A stretch of DNA of 64,000 bases from positions 11,572 to 75,571 of the forward strand of contig CAZTCJ010000008.1 in assembly GCA_964612085.1 (NCBI GenBank), written 5' to 3'. Position numbers and translations under genes: made by a program. This document shows positions 1-10,500 of the stretch, in pieces. Source of the DNA: CAZTCJ01 sp964612085 (GTDB taxonomy: Bacteria > Pseudomonadota > Alphaproteobacteria > JAJFIK01). Below the pieces are notes generated by a model, which worked only from the letters and a program-made list of their open reading frames with translations, made no database searches and had not been told where the DNA came from. Position 1 is the stretch's first letter; each line of letters begins with the position of its first letter.

Positions 1-2992
1 GCGTATAGCTCTCCACGGGGAAGAAATCCGGGCGGCCATCGTCGTTGAGATCCGGATCGGCGCTGGTGTCCAGGAAGCCCGAGACATAGCGCACCGACAT
101 GCCCGCGCCGAAGGGGCCATTGCGCCAGCGGGCCGTGCCCGAGGCGCGCCATTCGGGATTGCCGTTCAGCCGGATGCGGTCGACGGCCAGCGCATCGAAC
201 TCGCCCGCGAAGATCGGGTTTTCGACAAGTTCCTGGAGCTGCTCGTTGCGGATGATGTCGAGTGTCATCAGCTTGGTGGCTTCCGCGTACAGGCTCAAGG
301 ACCCGAGCCAGCCCATATCGAAATCGGCCTGCATGGCGAAATCGAACCCGTCCGCTTCCTGACTGTCCAGGTTGATGTAAGGATCGTCCACGAACAGGAC
401 GACACCGGCGGCCTCGCGCTGATCGTCCGGATTATCCGCATTGAAGGCATCGAAGGCGGCCTGGTCCGCTTCCGTCACGCCTGCGCGCACGACCGCCGGG
501 TTAAAGGAGCCTTCCTGACGCAGCAGGAAGTCGAGCGCCAGGGCTTCTTCCACGCCGAAATTATCGATGACGCCGGTCTGTTCGAAGCGCCAATAGTCCA
601 CGCTGAAGCGCAGTTCGTCGATCCAGGAGACATCGAACGTATCGGAGAGGTCGAGCACCGTACCCAGAACGATGGTCTCGGTGTCCTCGTTCTGCAGATC
701 CGGGTTGGAGCGCCGGACCGAGGCCCGGAAGGTCTCGCCGGTGTCGTCCGGATCGCCGGTCACATCGGCCCGCCAGAAGTCTTCGTCGCCCTGATTGAGG
801 CGGCTGATATCGCCCCGATTGAGCTGCACCAGATTGGGCGCGCGGAAGCCTTCCGCGTAGGCGGCACGGAAATTCAGTTGACGGATCGGGAACCAGGACA
901 AGGCCACTTTCGGGCTGACGGCCGCATCCTCGATATCGTCGAAATATTCGACCCGTACCGCGCCTTGCAGATTCAGTTCGTTGACGAACAAGTCGTGATT
1001 GCCGCGCCACAAAGGCACGAGGGTTTCCGCGAAGGCGGAATAGACGTTGCGGCCCGCGTCCGAATCCGCCGTTGGGCTCACGCCCACAACATCGGAGCGG
1101 TCGGAGAGATCGCCGGTGCCGCTGACGAACTGGGTCGAGCCGTCCAGGCGCGGATCGCGATCCTCTTCATACTGTTCATTGCGGAATTCGATACCGGCGG
1201 CCACGCCGATGGGACCGGCCCACAGATCGTAGACATCCGAATTCGACACCCGGAAATCGGCGGTCAAAAGGGAGGTTCTGCCCACATTTTCAACATCGAT
1301 CCGGATCCGGTCGAGCTGTTCTTCCGAGTTGGCGTTCGGCCCGCCGAACGGGTTGATGGCATCCGGCGTCGTCTTGGACAGTTCCTGAAACAGTTTTTCC
1401 TTGGAAATCCGGTTGCCGGAGCGGTCCGTGGTCGAATTCGCCGAATAGCCGACGGCGCTTTCCCACTCCCAGTCCCACATCGTGCCGCGCACGCCGCCCA
1501 GCACCCGGTAAGTGGTCGAATCCACTTCGAAGATCCGGGGACCGTGTTCGGTCGGACGCCAGCGGGAGATCAGCACGTCGAGGCCTTCGTCCGGCGCATC
1601 AATGCCCGCCACCCGGTTGGGGCTGCCGATCGGCCCGACCGGGTTCCAAAAGTTCTGTCTGGGGACGACGATGAACGCCAGACCGTCGTCGAGGGGCTGG
1701 GCGGCGCGGTTCGAGGTGGTCGCGGAATGATAGACTAGCACTTCGCCGAAGGCTTCCAGACCGTTCGCGAAATCGTGCTCCATCAGGCTGTAGAAATTGA
1801 ACCGGTCCGCGCTGGAGATGAACTGCCGTCCGTCCCGGCTCAAACTGTCCAGTGAAATCTCTTGGCCATCGCCGAAGGAATTCACGGGCTGATAGCTGTT
1901 GAAATCGAAGCGCAAATCCGCGTTCAGATTACCGTCATCGAGACCGACGCAGCCGACGCGGGGGTCGGATGCGCCCACTTCCACTTGGGTGCCGGAGAAG
2001 CCGCAGGGCTGCACATGAAAATCGCCGTCATTGGCGGTCAGATCGCCCACATCGATCGGCTCGAACACGCCGCCGACCAGTTCACCGACACGGAACTGGC
2101 CGAAGGGCGAGCGCGTCGAGGTGTTGCGGAAGTCGTTGTTGGCGGTGGCATACGGACTGTTTCCGAGGAAGTTCCGCTTGTCCACATTGCGGAACTGGCC
2201 GTCGAGTTCCGTGGCGAACAGGCCGTTGCGCGTGAAATAGGACGCGGTCAGCAGAAGTTTGGTCTGCCCCTGATTGAACTCGAACCCTTTAACGCCATCG
2301 ATCTGGAACTCGGCGAAATCGGTGCCTTCCAGAAAACCGTAGCGCGTAGTCAACCGGCTGCCGTCATAATCCGCCGTCAGAATGGTGTTGACCACGCCCG
2401 CGGTCGCGTCCGAACCGTACAGGGCCGACGCGCCGTCGCGCAGGATTTCCACCCGGTCGATGGCCGCGGCAGGGAAGGCATTGACATTCGTCACCTGGCG
2501 CGGCACGGAGCCCACATCCTGGTTGATGCCATGCGCCGTGATCCGGCGGCCATTGAGCAGGACCAGGGTATTGCCGGTGCCAAGGCCGCGCAGATTGACC
2601 GTGGCGATATCGCCGCGCGCATCGTTTGGTCCGTCTGCGGAATCATTGATTTCGAAGGAGCCGGCCTGGGGAATGTTCTCGAGAAGCTCGCCCGTGGAGT
2701 TCTGGCCGAAGGCTTCAAGATTTTCCGCCGTGATCGTGGAAACCGCGATGGCACCGGAATCCGAAGCCCCGGCGATGCGGCTGCCCGTGACCACCATCCG
2801 GTCTTCCAGAATGTCGTCTTCAGACAGGGTTTCGTCAGTGTCGGTCTCTTCGTCAGAGGCCGTTTCTTCGACCTGTGTGTCCTGATCGTCAGCCGTCTCA
2901 TCGTCCTCCTGCGCATAGGCGGTGGTTGCCGTCAGCAGGAGCGTCGCGCCAGCGACCGAGCACAACAAGCGAGAGCGAAAAATCTCAGACAT
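1..2992 (-). CDS. TonB-dependent outer-membrane receptor (3' end beyond window)
   Basis: About 997 codons are present; the C-terminal end of the barrel lies past base 1. Translation from ATG at 2992 gives a signal peptide ending near AYAQ, a strongly acidic linker (residues about 25-60, mostly D, E and T), then a plug domain with VVTGSRI, LRGLGTGNTLVLLNGRRI and RVEILRDGASALYGSDA, and a long Asn/Asp/Phe-rich beta-barrel with FRAAYAEGFRAPN near the end. This order is diagnostic of TonB-dependent receptors that take up iron complexes, vitamins or oligosaccharides. The substrate cannot be told; no TonB partner, siderophore or polysaccharide genes are adjacent. The whole reading frame is open, and several long ORFs on the other strand across 878-3259 are shadows of it. 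Confidence 0.95.
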   Translation of the reverse strand, partial: MSEIFRSRLLCSVAGATLLLTATTAYAQEDDETADDQDTQVEETASDEETDTDETLSEDDILEDRMVVTGSRIAGASDSGAIAVSTITAENLEAFGQNSTGELLENIPQAGSFEINDSADGPNDARGDIATVNLRGLGTGNTLVLLNGRRITAHGINQDVGSVPRQVTNVNAFPAAAIDRVEILRDGASALYGSDATAGVVNTILTADYDGSRLTTRYGFLEGTDFAEFQIDGVKGFEFNQGQTKLLLTASYFTRNGLFATELDGQFRNVDKRNFLGNSPYATANNDFRNTSTRSPFGQFRVGELVGGVFEPIDVGDLTANDGDFHVQPCGFSGTQVEVGASDPRVGCVGLDDGNLNADLRFDFNSYQPVNSFGDGQEISLDSLSRDGRQFISSADRFNFYSLMEHDFANGLEAFGEVLVYHSATTSNRAAQPLDDGLAFIVVPRQNFWNPVGPIGSPNRVAGIDAPDEGLDVLISRWRPTEHGPRIFEVDSTTYRVLGGVRGTMWDWEWESAVGYSANSTTDRSGNRISKEKLFQELSKTTPDAINPFGGPNANSEEQLDRIRIDVENVGRTSLLTADFRVSNSDVYDLWAGPIGVAAGIEFRNEQYEEDRDPRLDGSTQFVSGTGDLSDRSDVVGVSPTADSDAGRNVYSAFAETLVPLWRGNHDLFVNELNLQGAVRVEYFDDIEDAAVSPKVALSWFPIRQLNFRAAYAEGFRAPNLVQLNRGDISRLNQGDEDFWRADVTGDPDDTGETFRASVRRSNPDLQNEDTETIVLGTVLDLSDTFDVSWIDELRFSVDYWRFEQTGVIDNFGVEEALALDFLLRQEGSFNPAVVRAGVTEADQAAFDAFNADNPDDQREAAGVVLFVDDPYINLDSQEADGFDFAMQADFDMGWLGSLSLYAEATKLMTLDIIRNEQLQELVENPIFAGEFDALAVDRIRLNGNPEWRASGTARWRNGPFGAGMSVRYVSGFLDTSADPDLNDDGRPDFFPVESYT

Positions 2993-3531
2993 TCTGTTCC
3001 CCAAGATACCCTTCGTAACACCCCATCTCAAAAGGTGAGACGGACACGCATTATTATTCGTGCGCATAGCGCCCAATATCCCATACAAGCGTGGCGGGCA
3101 GGGGCAATCAGTGTCAATAACAAACGGCAGGCCGTTTCAAATCCACCGCCTGCTGTGGGCTACAGGTCACGGAAAGCGGAAGAAGACAGACCGCTGAAAC
3201 AGTCTACACTGAGGAGAACGCAGATAAGCCTACACGCGATCAGCGTCCATCGCGCTTGATGGCGGAGCCTTGGACGATGGACTGAAACCGTGCGAGCCCA
3301 CGGGCCGCGCCCGGTCATACCCGGCTGGAACGGGCCGTTTTTCAAGAACCTGCCGGCCTTCAGGCTGTCTCGGCCGGGCACTGAGCATCCCTTGGATCGC
3401 GCCCTTGTTTCCAAGACGGGAGCTTCAGGCCGGAACGGGTGGCCGCCGCCCGCCGATCACACAGGTTTACCCGTCACAGTATTTACACGTTTAGGGCTGA
3501 AGCCTGTTGATCAGCCCTGTTTGTTCTTGAT
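2993..3531. other. Intergenic region between receptor and DNA glycosylase
   Basis: Divergent gap of 539 bases that must carry the receptor promoter on the minus strand and that of the glycosylase gene on the plus strand. The short ORFs here have no recognisable domains. I see no RNA gene, strong terminator or convincing operator. Confidence 0.5.
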
Positions 3532-4281
3532 GTGTTCCAGCCCGTGCGGGATGCTGCGTCCATGGTGCAACTCGGTTTGTTCAATACGGGCGACACGGCC
3601 CTCTTGGAAGAGGTCGACCGGCGGCTGGGCGATCATTTCGACCACCCGAGCAAGCGGCGCGTGCTGCTCGATCCCGTCAGTCAGCTTGTCTTCTCCATGC
3701 TCGGGGCGCGGACCTTGGGAACCGTTTCCTTACAGACCTTCGAAGGACTGCGGTACCGGTACCGGCGCTGGGAGGACTTGCGCGACGCGCCGGAAGACGA
3801 GATAGGTGCGGCCATCAAGCAAGTGACCTTTCCCGAAGCCAAGGCGGCCTATCTCAAAGCCTCTCTTCAGAAGATCACCGACCTGCAAGGACGCCTGGCA
3901 CTCGATTTTCTGGAAGCGTACACGGTGCCCGAGGCTTTGAGCTGGCTTGAAACCCTGCCTGGCGTCGGCCGCAAGATATCGGCGGCGATCTTGAATTTCA
4001 GTACGCTGTGCAAAAAAGCCATGGTCATCGATACGCACCATCAGCGGATCATGCAGCGCCTTGGGCTTGCCGCCAGAACGGCCGGTATCAGCGATGTCTA
4101 TGACCGTGTCATGCCCTGCGTGCCTGAGACATGGTCGGCTGATCGCGTGGAAAAGCATCACTGGCTGGTGAAGCGGCTCGGGCAAACCCTCTGTAGGCGA
4201 AGGGACCGGTTTTGTCCGCAGTGCCCGCTCGAAGACCTGTGCCCGACGGCGCGGGCCGGTCCTTTGCCTCGCCGCAGGTAA
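3532..4281 (+). CDS. Endonuclease III-like HhH-GPD DNA glycosylase with Fe-S cluster
   Basis: A 249-residue base-excision-repair glycosylase/AP lyase of the Nth/HhH-GPD superfamily. The helix-hairpin-helix LPGVGRK (residues about 145-151) supplies the lysine used by bifunctional family members, and the aspartate follows in VIDTHHQRI. The C-terminus has CRRRDRFCPQCPLEDLC, an exact C-x6-C-x2-C-x5-C [4Fe-4S] motif as in Nth and MutY. There is no MutY C-terminal domain, and overall similarity to classical Nth looks moderate, so it may be a paralogue rather than the housekeeping nth. A second possible start is the ATG at 3562; neither has a clear Shine-Dalgarno sequence. It is a single gene followed by the ion channel gene on the same strand about 200 bases later. 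Confidence 0.9.
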   Translation: MFQPVRDAASMVQLGLFNTGDTALLEEVDRRLGDHFDHPSKRRVLLDPVSQLVFSMLGARTLGTVSLQTFEGLRYRYRRWEDLRDAPEDEIGAAIKQVTFPEAKAAYLKASLQKITDLQGRLALDFLEAYTVPEALSWLETLPGVGRKISAAILNFSTLCKKAMVIDTHHQRIMQRLGLAARTAGISDVYDRVMPCVPETWSADRVEKHHWLVKRLGQTLCRRRDRFCPQCPLEDLCPTARAGPLPRRR

Positions 4282-4477
4282 ATCCTTTCAAAAAAGAGGG
4301 GTGTTTTGGGCTTGTCTTTTTCAGGCATGCCTCAAAAGTGACTGGCTTGCAGGTTCCCATCCCGGCCCTATTTCCGTGACGGGATTTGACCGCGCCGTTT
4401 CACAATTCAAGCACAGTCTCTTCACATGAAGCGGTGCGCGCCGCCTTCATCCGGGCCGACACCAGGATTTCGTTCAC

Positions 4478-5377
4478 ATGCCGCAGGATCTTGCCGACAG
4501 CCCTGACAGACTGGAAAACCCCGCCGCGCGCCCGGCACGGGGCGAGTCATCCTGGCTGCGTATGCGCCAGGCCATACAGCGCCTGGTCGGCTATCCCTGG
4601 TTCTCCACCTTCATCACCGGGGTGATCGTCATCAACGCCATCACTTTGGGCCTGGAGACCTCCCAGACGGTCATGGCCTCGGCGGGGCCTGCGCTGATGA
4701 TCATCGACCGCATCGCGCTTGCCATTTTCGTGGTCGAATTGATCCTGAAGCTGATCGCTTTCGGACCCCGGTTCTTCCGGAGCGGCTGGAATGTGTTCGA
4801 TTTCCTTGTGGTCGGGATTGCCTTGATGCCGTCGGCCGGCGCGTTCTCGGTCCTCAGGGCCCTGCGCATTCTGCGCACCTTGCGGTTGCTGTCGGTCGTG
4901 CCTCAGATGCGCGCCGTGGTCGGCGCCTTGCTCTCGGCCGTGCCCGGCATGGGGGCCATCGTCGCTGTCCTCCTGCTTGTCTTCTATGTGGCGGGGGTTA
5001 TGGCGACCAAGCTCTTTGCCGCCAGCTTTCCCGACTGGTTCGGCACCGTGGGCGGATCCATGTACACCCTGTTCCAGATCATGACCTTGGAAAGCTGGTC
5101 CATGGGCATCGTGCGGCCCGTCATGGAAGCCTATCCCTGGGCGTGGATCTTTTTCGTGCCCTTCATCATCGTGACGAGCTTTGCCGTTCTCAATCTCTTC
5201 ATTGCCCTGATCGTCAATTCCCTGCAGGCCATTCACGATGCGGAAAACCGCGAGCAGATCGAAAAGGTCGAGGCGGCGGCCCATGACGAGCGGATCGAGC
5301 TGTTCAATGAAGTCAAGGCCATGCGCCAGGAAATCCGCGACATGCGCGCGGCCCTTGAGAAGTCCTCCAAACCGTGA
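4478..5377 (+). CDS. NaChBac-type voltage-gated sodium channel subunit
   Basis: A 299-residue six-TM ion channel subunit expected to tetramerise in the inner membrane. S1-S3 span about residues 40-125. S4 carries regularly spaced arginines (VLRALRILRTLRLL). The pore loop reads TLESWSM, the selectivity-filter sequence of bacterial sodium channels of the NaChBac/NavAb type, where the Glu sets Na+ selectivity. After S6 (residues about 215-250) a heptad-like cytoplasmic tail rich in E, K and R fits the coiled-coil tetramerisation bundle known for this family. Such channels are linked to pH homeostasis, motility or chemotaxis in some alkaliphiles, but nothing nearby indicates its role here. Confidence 0.93.
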   Translation: MPQDLADSPDRLENPAARPARGESSWLRMRQAIQRLVGYPWFSTFITGVIVINAITLGLETSQTVMASAGPALMIIDRIALAIFVVELILKLIAFGPRFFRSGWNVFDFLVVGIALMPSAGAFSVLRALRILRTLRLLSVVPQMRAVVGALLSAVPGMGAIVAVLLLVFYVAGVMATKLFAASFPDWFGTVGGSMYTLFQIMTLESWSMGIVRPVMEAYPWAWIFFVPFIIVTSFAVLNLFIALIVNSLQAIHDAENREQIEKVEAAAHDERIELFNEVKAMRQEIRDMRAALEKSSKP

Positions 5378-5384
5378 ATTCGCC

Positions 5385-5894
5385 TCAGAACTGCGATAGC
5401 GGATTGAACGGCAGGTCCGTTATGCCGTAATCGATCCCCGCTTTATGGAGTTCGGCTGTGACCTGCGCGCGGTGGTGGGTCGCATGATTGAACATTTGCA
5501 TACAGAAAAACATGCGCGGCGCCGCACGTCTGATGTTCAGTTTCGGCCTGTCGAAAACGATGACCTGGTCGAGCCAATCCTCGGCCATGGACCGGAAATG
5601 ATCGATCAATTCGCTGTCGAAAGCGGTTCTGCCGTCGCGCAGATTCTGATACTCCGCCCAAAGGCTTTTGGACGGATCGAACGGGTTATCGGGCGGACTG
5701 CCCGTCACCACGAAATGCCAGAGCCTTGTGTCGACCAGAAGGATATGGTCGAGCGTGTTGTGGATCGATGCGAAGAACATGCCGCGATCCCGCGTCCGGT
5801 CCGCATCGCTCATGGCGTCGAGCAGGCCGAAGAGCGTTTCGTTCTGCCACTTGTTGTAAAGCGCCATTTCCATGGCCCAGATTTTGGCGTTCAT
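5385..5894 (-). CDS. DinB/YfiT-family four-helix metalloprotein
   Basis: A 169-residue DinB-superfamily protein. The three histidines usual for the metal site are visible: one in SIHNTLDHIL (about residue 45) and two in the C-terminal NHATHHRAQV. Length and helix pattern match DinB-like proteins. Characterised members include thiol-dependent transferases (bacillithiol or mycothiol dependent), but the specific substrate cannot be inferred. It is convergent with the sodium channel gene, whose stop is only 7 bases away. Confidence 0.88.
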   Translation of the reverse strand: MNAKIWAMEMALYNKWQNETLFGLLDAMSDADRTRDRGMFFASIHNTLDHILLVDTRLWHFVVTGSPPDNPFDPSKSLWAEYQNLRDGRTAFDSELIDHFRSMAEDWLDQVIVFDRPKLNIRRAAPRMFFCMQMFNHATHHRAQVTAELHKAGIDYGITDLPFNPLSQF

Positions 5895-5940
5895 GGGACT
5901 GACGATCCTTTGCGGTGCCGGGCGGCCGGAGCCGGTGTTC

Positions 5941-6081
5941 CTATTGTGCCGTGAGCAGAATATAGATGATCAGGCCGACACCGAAGATGAAAACGAGGAT
6001 AAACCACCAGGGGCTGTTCCACCATCCGCCGCCGTCACCTTTTTTGTCGTCATCGTCGTCGCCCATCGGCAAGGGAACCAT
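5941..6081 (-). CDS. Small single-TM membrane protein, 46 aa
   Basis: A short ORF with a very good ribosome-binding site (AAGGAGAGG, 4 bases before the ATG at 6081). It encodes an acidic start (MGDDDDDKKG), a Gly/Trp-rich stretch (GGGWWNSPWW) and one hydrophobic helix of about 18 residues (ILVFIFGVGLIIYILL). It lies 19 bases after the upstream two-TM protein gene on the same strand, so the two probably form an operon. I do not recognise a family. An alternative start is the ATG five codons downstream. Confidence 0.7.
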   Translation of the reverse strand: MVPLPMGDDDDDKKGDGGGWWNSPWWFILVFIFGVGLIIYILLTAQ

Positions 6082-6100
6082 CAGCCTCTCCTTATCAAGA

Positions 6101-6775
6101 TCAGTCGGTATCTCCGGTCATCCGGCGCCAGCCGAAGCGCAGGAGCAGCAAGAAAAGACCGCCGGCCAGAATGGCGGCGGGCACCAGGAAAGCGCGCAGG
6201 CCGCTTTCGCCTTGCGCCAATTGCGTGGCCGCATCGCCGGGGCGCACCAAAGCCGCGTCGATGGTGCGGGGCGGCTCGCCGGCGACAAGACCGCGTATGG
6301 TGACAAGGCTGTCCGCCCGCAGGCCGGTGATGCGCGTCTGCGGATCAGGCCTGATCCGGTTCTCCATGCTCACCCGATCGATCCGGTAGCCTTCCTGGAC
6401 CTGAACCGGGCCGCCTTCCAGCTCAAGGACAAAGGCGGGGACGGCGCGCTCCGCCACATCCCAGTCCTCATCCTCGTCATCGGGATCGAGGCGTTCGGTC
6501 ACCCGCATGACGAAGCCGGTTTCATCGGCCGGCGTGTCCGGAGCGATCCGCCCGGCCGCCACCACGGGGCTGTCCGGCGCCAGGGCGTCGAGCTCGGCTT
6601 GACTGGTGACGATCGTCGCCTTGGGCTGGCTTTCCGCGAGCATGATCAGGACCGCCACCATGACGGAGATGGCGACGGCGGACATATAGGTGAACGCAAA
6701 GAGCTTGGCCATACAGCCCCAAAGGCACCCTGCGGCGCTGTCCCTTGGACCGGACAAGCGGTCTTCCTCGGTCAT
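6101..6775 (-). CDS. Two-TM membrane protein of unknown function
   Basis: A 224-residue protein with an N-terminal TM helix (about residues 25-47, MAKLFAFTYMSAVAISVMV...), an extracytoplasmic or cytoplasmic domain of about 140 residues (alternating beta-like segments such as SPVVAAGRIAP, AFVLELEGG and LVTIRGLVAG) and a C-terminal TM helix (about 193-213) followed by a short basic tail. The central region faintly recalls the conserved domain between the two TM helices of GIDE/MUL1-type proteins, but there is no RING domain and I do not assign a family. It is followed 19 bases later by the 46-residue membrane protein. Confidence 0.75.
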   Translation of the reverse strand: MTEEDRLSGPRDSAAGCLWGCMAKLFAFTYMSAVAISVMVAVLIMLAESQPKATIVTSQAELDALAPDSPVVAAGRIAPDTPADETGFVMRVTERLDPDDEDEDWDVAERAVPAFVLELEGGPVQVQEGYRIDRVSMENRIRPDPQTRITGLRADSLVTIRGLVAGEPPRTIDAALVRPGDAATQLAQGESGLRAFLVPAAILAGGLFLLLLRFGWRRMTGDTD

Positions 6776-7517
6776 GGCGAACCCAGCCTTGCGTCATCCT
6801 GAATGGACTCAGTCAAGCGCATCGCCCGACCGGCTGCAATCGTCCAGATGGGGCTGGACGCAAGACGGGCGAGAAAGATCAAGGGCTTGAGAGGCCGTTG
6901 CCCATCCAAGGGCATGGGGACTGGAGGATGAGGTGATGAAGGTCCAGCGACATGGGGGATTGGTACGCAATCACCGGACCTTCACCGACCCAACTGACTA
7001 CGCACCGCGCATGATCGGGGTCCATACACGGCCCCATGGTTGTCCCATTTCCGAACAGGATATGCAAGACGCAAGCTAATTCAAGGGTGCGATGCGCTTT
7101 ATAGGTGTGGTGTCGCCGGGCCGCACCCCGCAACTGGCGCGGTTTTGCAGCCGCATCGGGCGAACGCTCATACCGGCAGGCTACCTCCAAGTAGTATTTG
7201 TATGTATCCTCAAGAACTTGTGCCCGATACACAAAGCTAGCCTTTCCTGTGGCAAGGTGGACACGGTTAATGATATGCTTTGACTTATTGGTGTGATGGG
7301 GTCGCCAAGATTTACAGGTGAAATCGACGGGCAATCCCTATTAGGGCCAGGTCGGCAAGACGGGCACGGTGCATGCGTTTTTGTGCGCCTCGGGGGCCCG
7401 GAAGGCCGCATGGCGTGGCGACCGTTTTGGCGGGAACCGGCGACACAGTCTGTGCATGCGTAACTGCATGAGCATGCCTTTCGAGTGTCGGCCGGTCGGT
7501 GTGTTGGGGGATATCTC
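6776..7517. other. Long intergenic region upstream of the RTX protein gene
   Basis: 742 bases without a gene I can support. Bases about 7000-7330 are less GC-rich than the flanks. A 151-codon minus-strand ORF (6879-7334) has no recognisable domain, an atypical composition rich in His, Tyr and Cys, and no Shine-Dalgarno sequence. The region probably holds a long leader or regulatory sequence for the RTX gene. I cannot place a promoter. Confidence 0.5.
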
Positions 7518-10500
7518 ATGCCGCTAGATCTCACGAATATACAGAATATCAACGATACCGTTACGCTTGAGCTCAGCCGGCTCGCACATCTGCACACGGC
7601 TGAGGTCGGCGGCACGACCTTTCTCTTCACCGCGGCCGAGTTCGACAGCGGTATCAGCGTGTTCGAGGTCGAAGACGATGGCACGCTGACCAATGTCTTC
7701 AATCTGCCCGATGAGGGCGAACTGGAGCTGTTCGGATCCTACTGGAACGAGACGTTCTCCATCGGCGATACAACCTATCTTTATACGGCGGGTTTCTTCG
7801 ACTGGGGCGTCAGCGTCTTCGAGGTCAATGACGACGGCTCCCTGGTCAATATCCAGAACATTGCCGATGACGATACGCTGGAGCTTCAGGGGGTCACGGC
7901 CGTCCGCGTGGGTCTGGTCAACGGCAATCCCTTCCTGTTCGCGGCCGGGTTCAATGATTTCGGGATCAGCGTTTTCCGGGTCAACAACGATGGCACGCTG
8001 ACCAATGTGGACAATGTCCAGGACAACGGGTCGCTCAATCTGTTCGGCGTTGTTCGGGTCGAGCCTTATATCGTTGGCGGACAGACTTTTGTGGTCGCCA
8101 CCGGACAGGACGACCGGGGCCTGAGCGTCTTCTCGGTCTCCAATAGCGGCCAACTGACGAACATTCAGGATATCGAAGACTCCGACGAGCCCGAGTATGA
8201 GCTTGACGGCGCGTTCGATGTCATCATCGAGGAAATCGGCGGCACGCAATACGCCATTGTCGCGGCCGTGTTCGACGACGGGCTCAGCGTCTGGGAAATT
8301 GGCGATGACGGCCGGCTGACCAATGTCTTCAATATCGACGACGATCCGGATCTGAAGCTGGAAGGGGCGGTCTCCCTGGCCACGACGGAAGTCGCGGGCA
8401 TTACCTATGTGATCGTGGCCTCGATCGACGATGACGGTCTGCAAATCTTTGAGCTGAACGCCGACGGTTCGCTGACGCCGTCCTCGATGATCGGCGATGA
8501 CGCGACGTTGGAGCTGAACGAGGCGCGGGCGGTCGCGGTCGCCGACAATAACGGCGAGCCGGTGATCTTCGCGGGCGGCCGGGTCGATAACGGCATCAGC
8601 GTGTTCGGCGCCGAAGTGCCGGTCGAACTCACCTTCAGCGAAACCGGGCCGTTCTCGATCCCCGAATTCAGCCTGGCCGGCACGGCGGTCGGCGATATCG
8701 ACGCCAATGTCACGGGCGATCCGGCCGATGACGGCATCACCTATGAGATCATCGGCGGCAACACCAACGCAGATGCCGACGGCAATGCGGCGCTGGCGAT
8801 CGATCCGGATACGGGCGAACTCACCGTCAACGACGCCGACGACATCGATCCGGCGGCGACGGGCGGCGCGATCGTGCTCACCATCCGGGCGACGGACACG
8901 GATACCACCGATACCGCCACGGCGACGGTGACCGTCAATATCGAAAGCGATAACGACGACCCGGTGCTGGTGGTGCCGGAAGGTCTGGAGACCGACGAAG
9001 ACACAGGGATCGCCCTCACCGGTTTCACGGTGACGGACGAGGATAGCGATCCCATCTCCGTGACCTTGACCGATGCGGGCAGCACCTTCAGCGGCACGGT
9101 GACCGTGCCGGTCACGGTCAATGGTCTGGGATCGGACACGATCACGGTGACGGGCAGCCCGGAAGATATCGACGATGCCCTGGCCGAGATCGATTATACG
9201 CCGCCCCAGGACTTCAACGGCATCAGCACGATCGATGTCACCGCCGATGACGGCGCGGGCGGCATGGCGACCGGCACCGTTTCGATCACGGTCAATCCGG
9301 TCAATGACGATCCGGTGGTCACGGCCCCCAATCTGACGACGGCGGAGGACACGCCCGTCCTGTTGAGCGGCTTCTCCGTGGTCGATGTGGACGGCGATCC
9401 GGTCGCGCTGACCTTGATCAATCCGGACGGCATCTTTACCGGCGCGTCCAGCGGCTTCGTCACGGGCCTCGGCACCGGTACGATCACCGTGACCGGCGAT
9501 CCGGCTGTGGTGGAAAGTGCGCTGGCCAATATCAGCTATGATCCGCCTGCGGATACGACCGGAATTTTCCCGGTCGATTTCGCCGCCACCGACGGGCAGG
9601 GCGGCACCGACACCGGCACCTTCACCATCACGGTGACCGATGACGGGATCAATGAGGACGAACCGATCTTCACCGCGACGGGGCCGTTTTCCGTCGCGGA
9701 GATGAGTCCCGAAGACACCGATGTCGGCGATGTGGGCGCCAACATCAATGGCGGCCCTGAAGATGCGGGCATCACCTATGCCATCATCAACGGCAATGCG
9801 GATGTGGACAACGACACCAATCCGGCGTTTAAAATCGATGTGGATACTGGTGAAATCGACGTCAACGACTCAGGCGATCTCGATTTCGATCTGATGCCGG
9901 TCTTTGTCCTGACGATCCAGGCAACCAATACAGCAACGGGCGACACCAATACGGCGACCGTCACCATCACGCTGACGGACGAACCGGATCCGGTACTTGA
10001 TGCCGTGGACGATCTGTTCCGGATTCAAATCAATGAAGTGATCACCGGCGATGTGACGCTGGACAATGGCTTCGGTCCGGACGTTGTGAGCGACGGGGCG
10101 ACCGTTTCTCTGGTGCTGGGGTCCGGGCCGGACCACGGCTCGCTGGTGCTCAATACGGACGGCACCTTCATCTATACGCCGGACACGGCCTTTTTCTGCT
10201 CGAGCCCGGCGCCGGAAGACAGTTTCACCTATCAGTTGAGCGACGGCAACGGCACGACGGAGACGGCGACGGTCTCCATCGATATCGGCCTTTTCGATCC
10301 TGACGTGCCGCTGGCGGAGCTCTTCCCCACCGTGCTCGAGGGTACGGCCTCCCGCGACAGGCTCAAAGGCGATGAGTCCAGCGAGCTGCTGCTGGGCGAG
10401 GCGGGCCGCGATAATCTGAAGGGTCGGGAAGGGGACGATGCGCTGCTCGGCGGGTCCGAAAAGGACAAGCTGAACGGCGGTAATGGCGACGACATTCTCT

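Noticed and set aside
878..3259. Long plus-strand ORFs (286 and 465 codons)
   Set aside because: They lie opposite the continuous TonB-receptor frame, have no domain, and show composition expected from an antisense frame of a GC-rich gene.
4547..5284. 245-codon minus-strand ORF rich in D, G and H
   Set aside because: It is opposite the sodium channel gene and has no recognisable fold.
6879..7334. 151-codon minus-strand ORF in the gap before the RTX gene
   Set aside because: No domain, no ribosome site, and a composition unlike the neighbours; kept only as part of the intergenic description.
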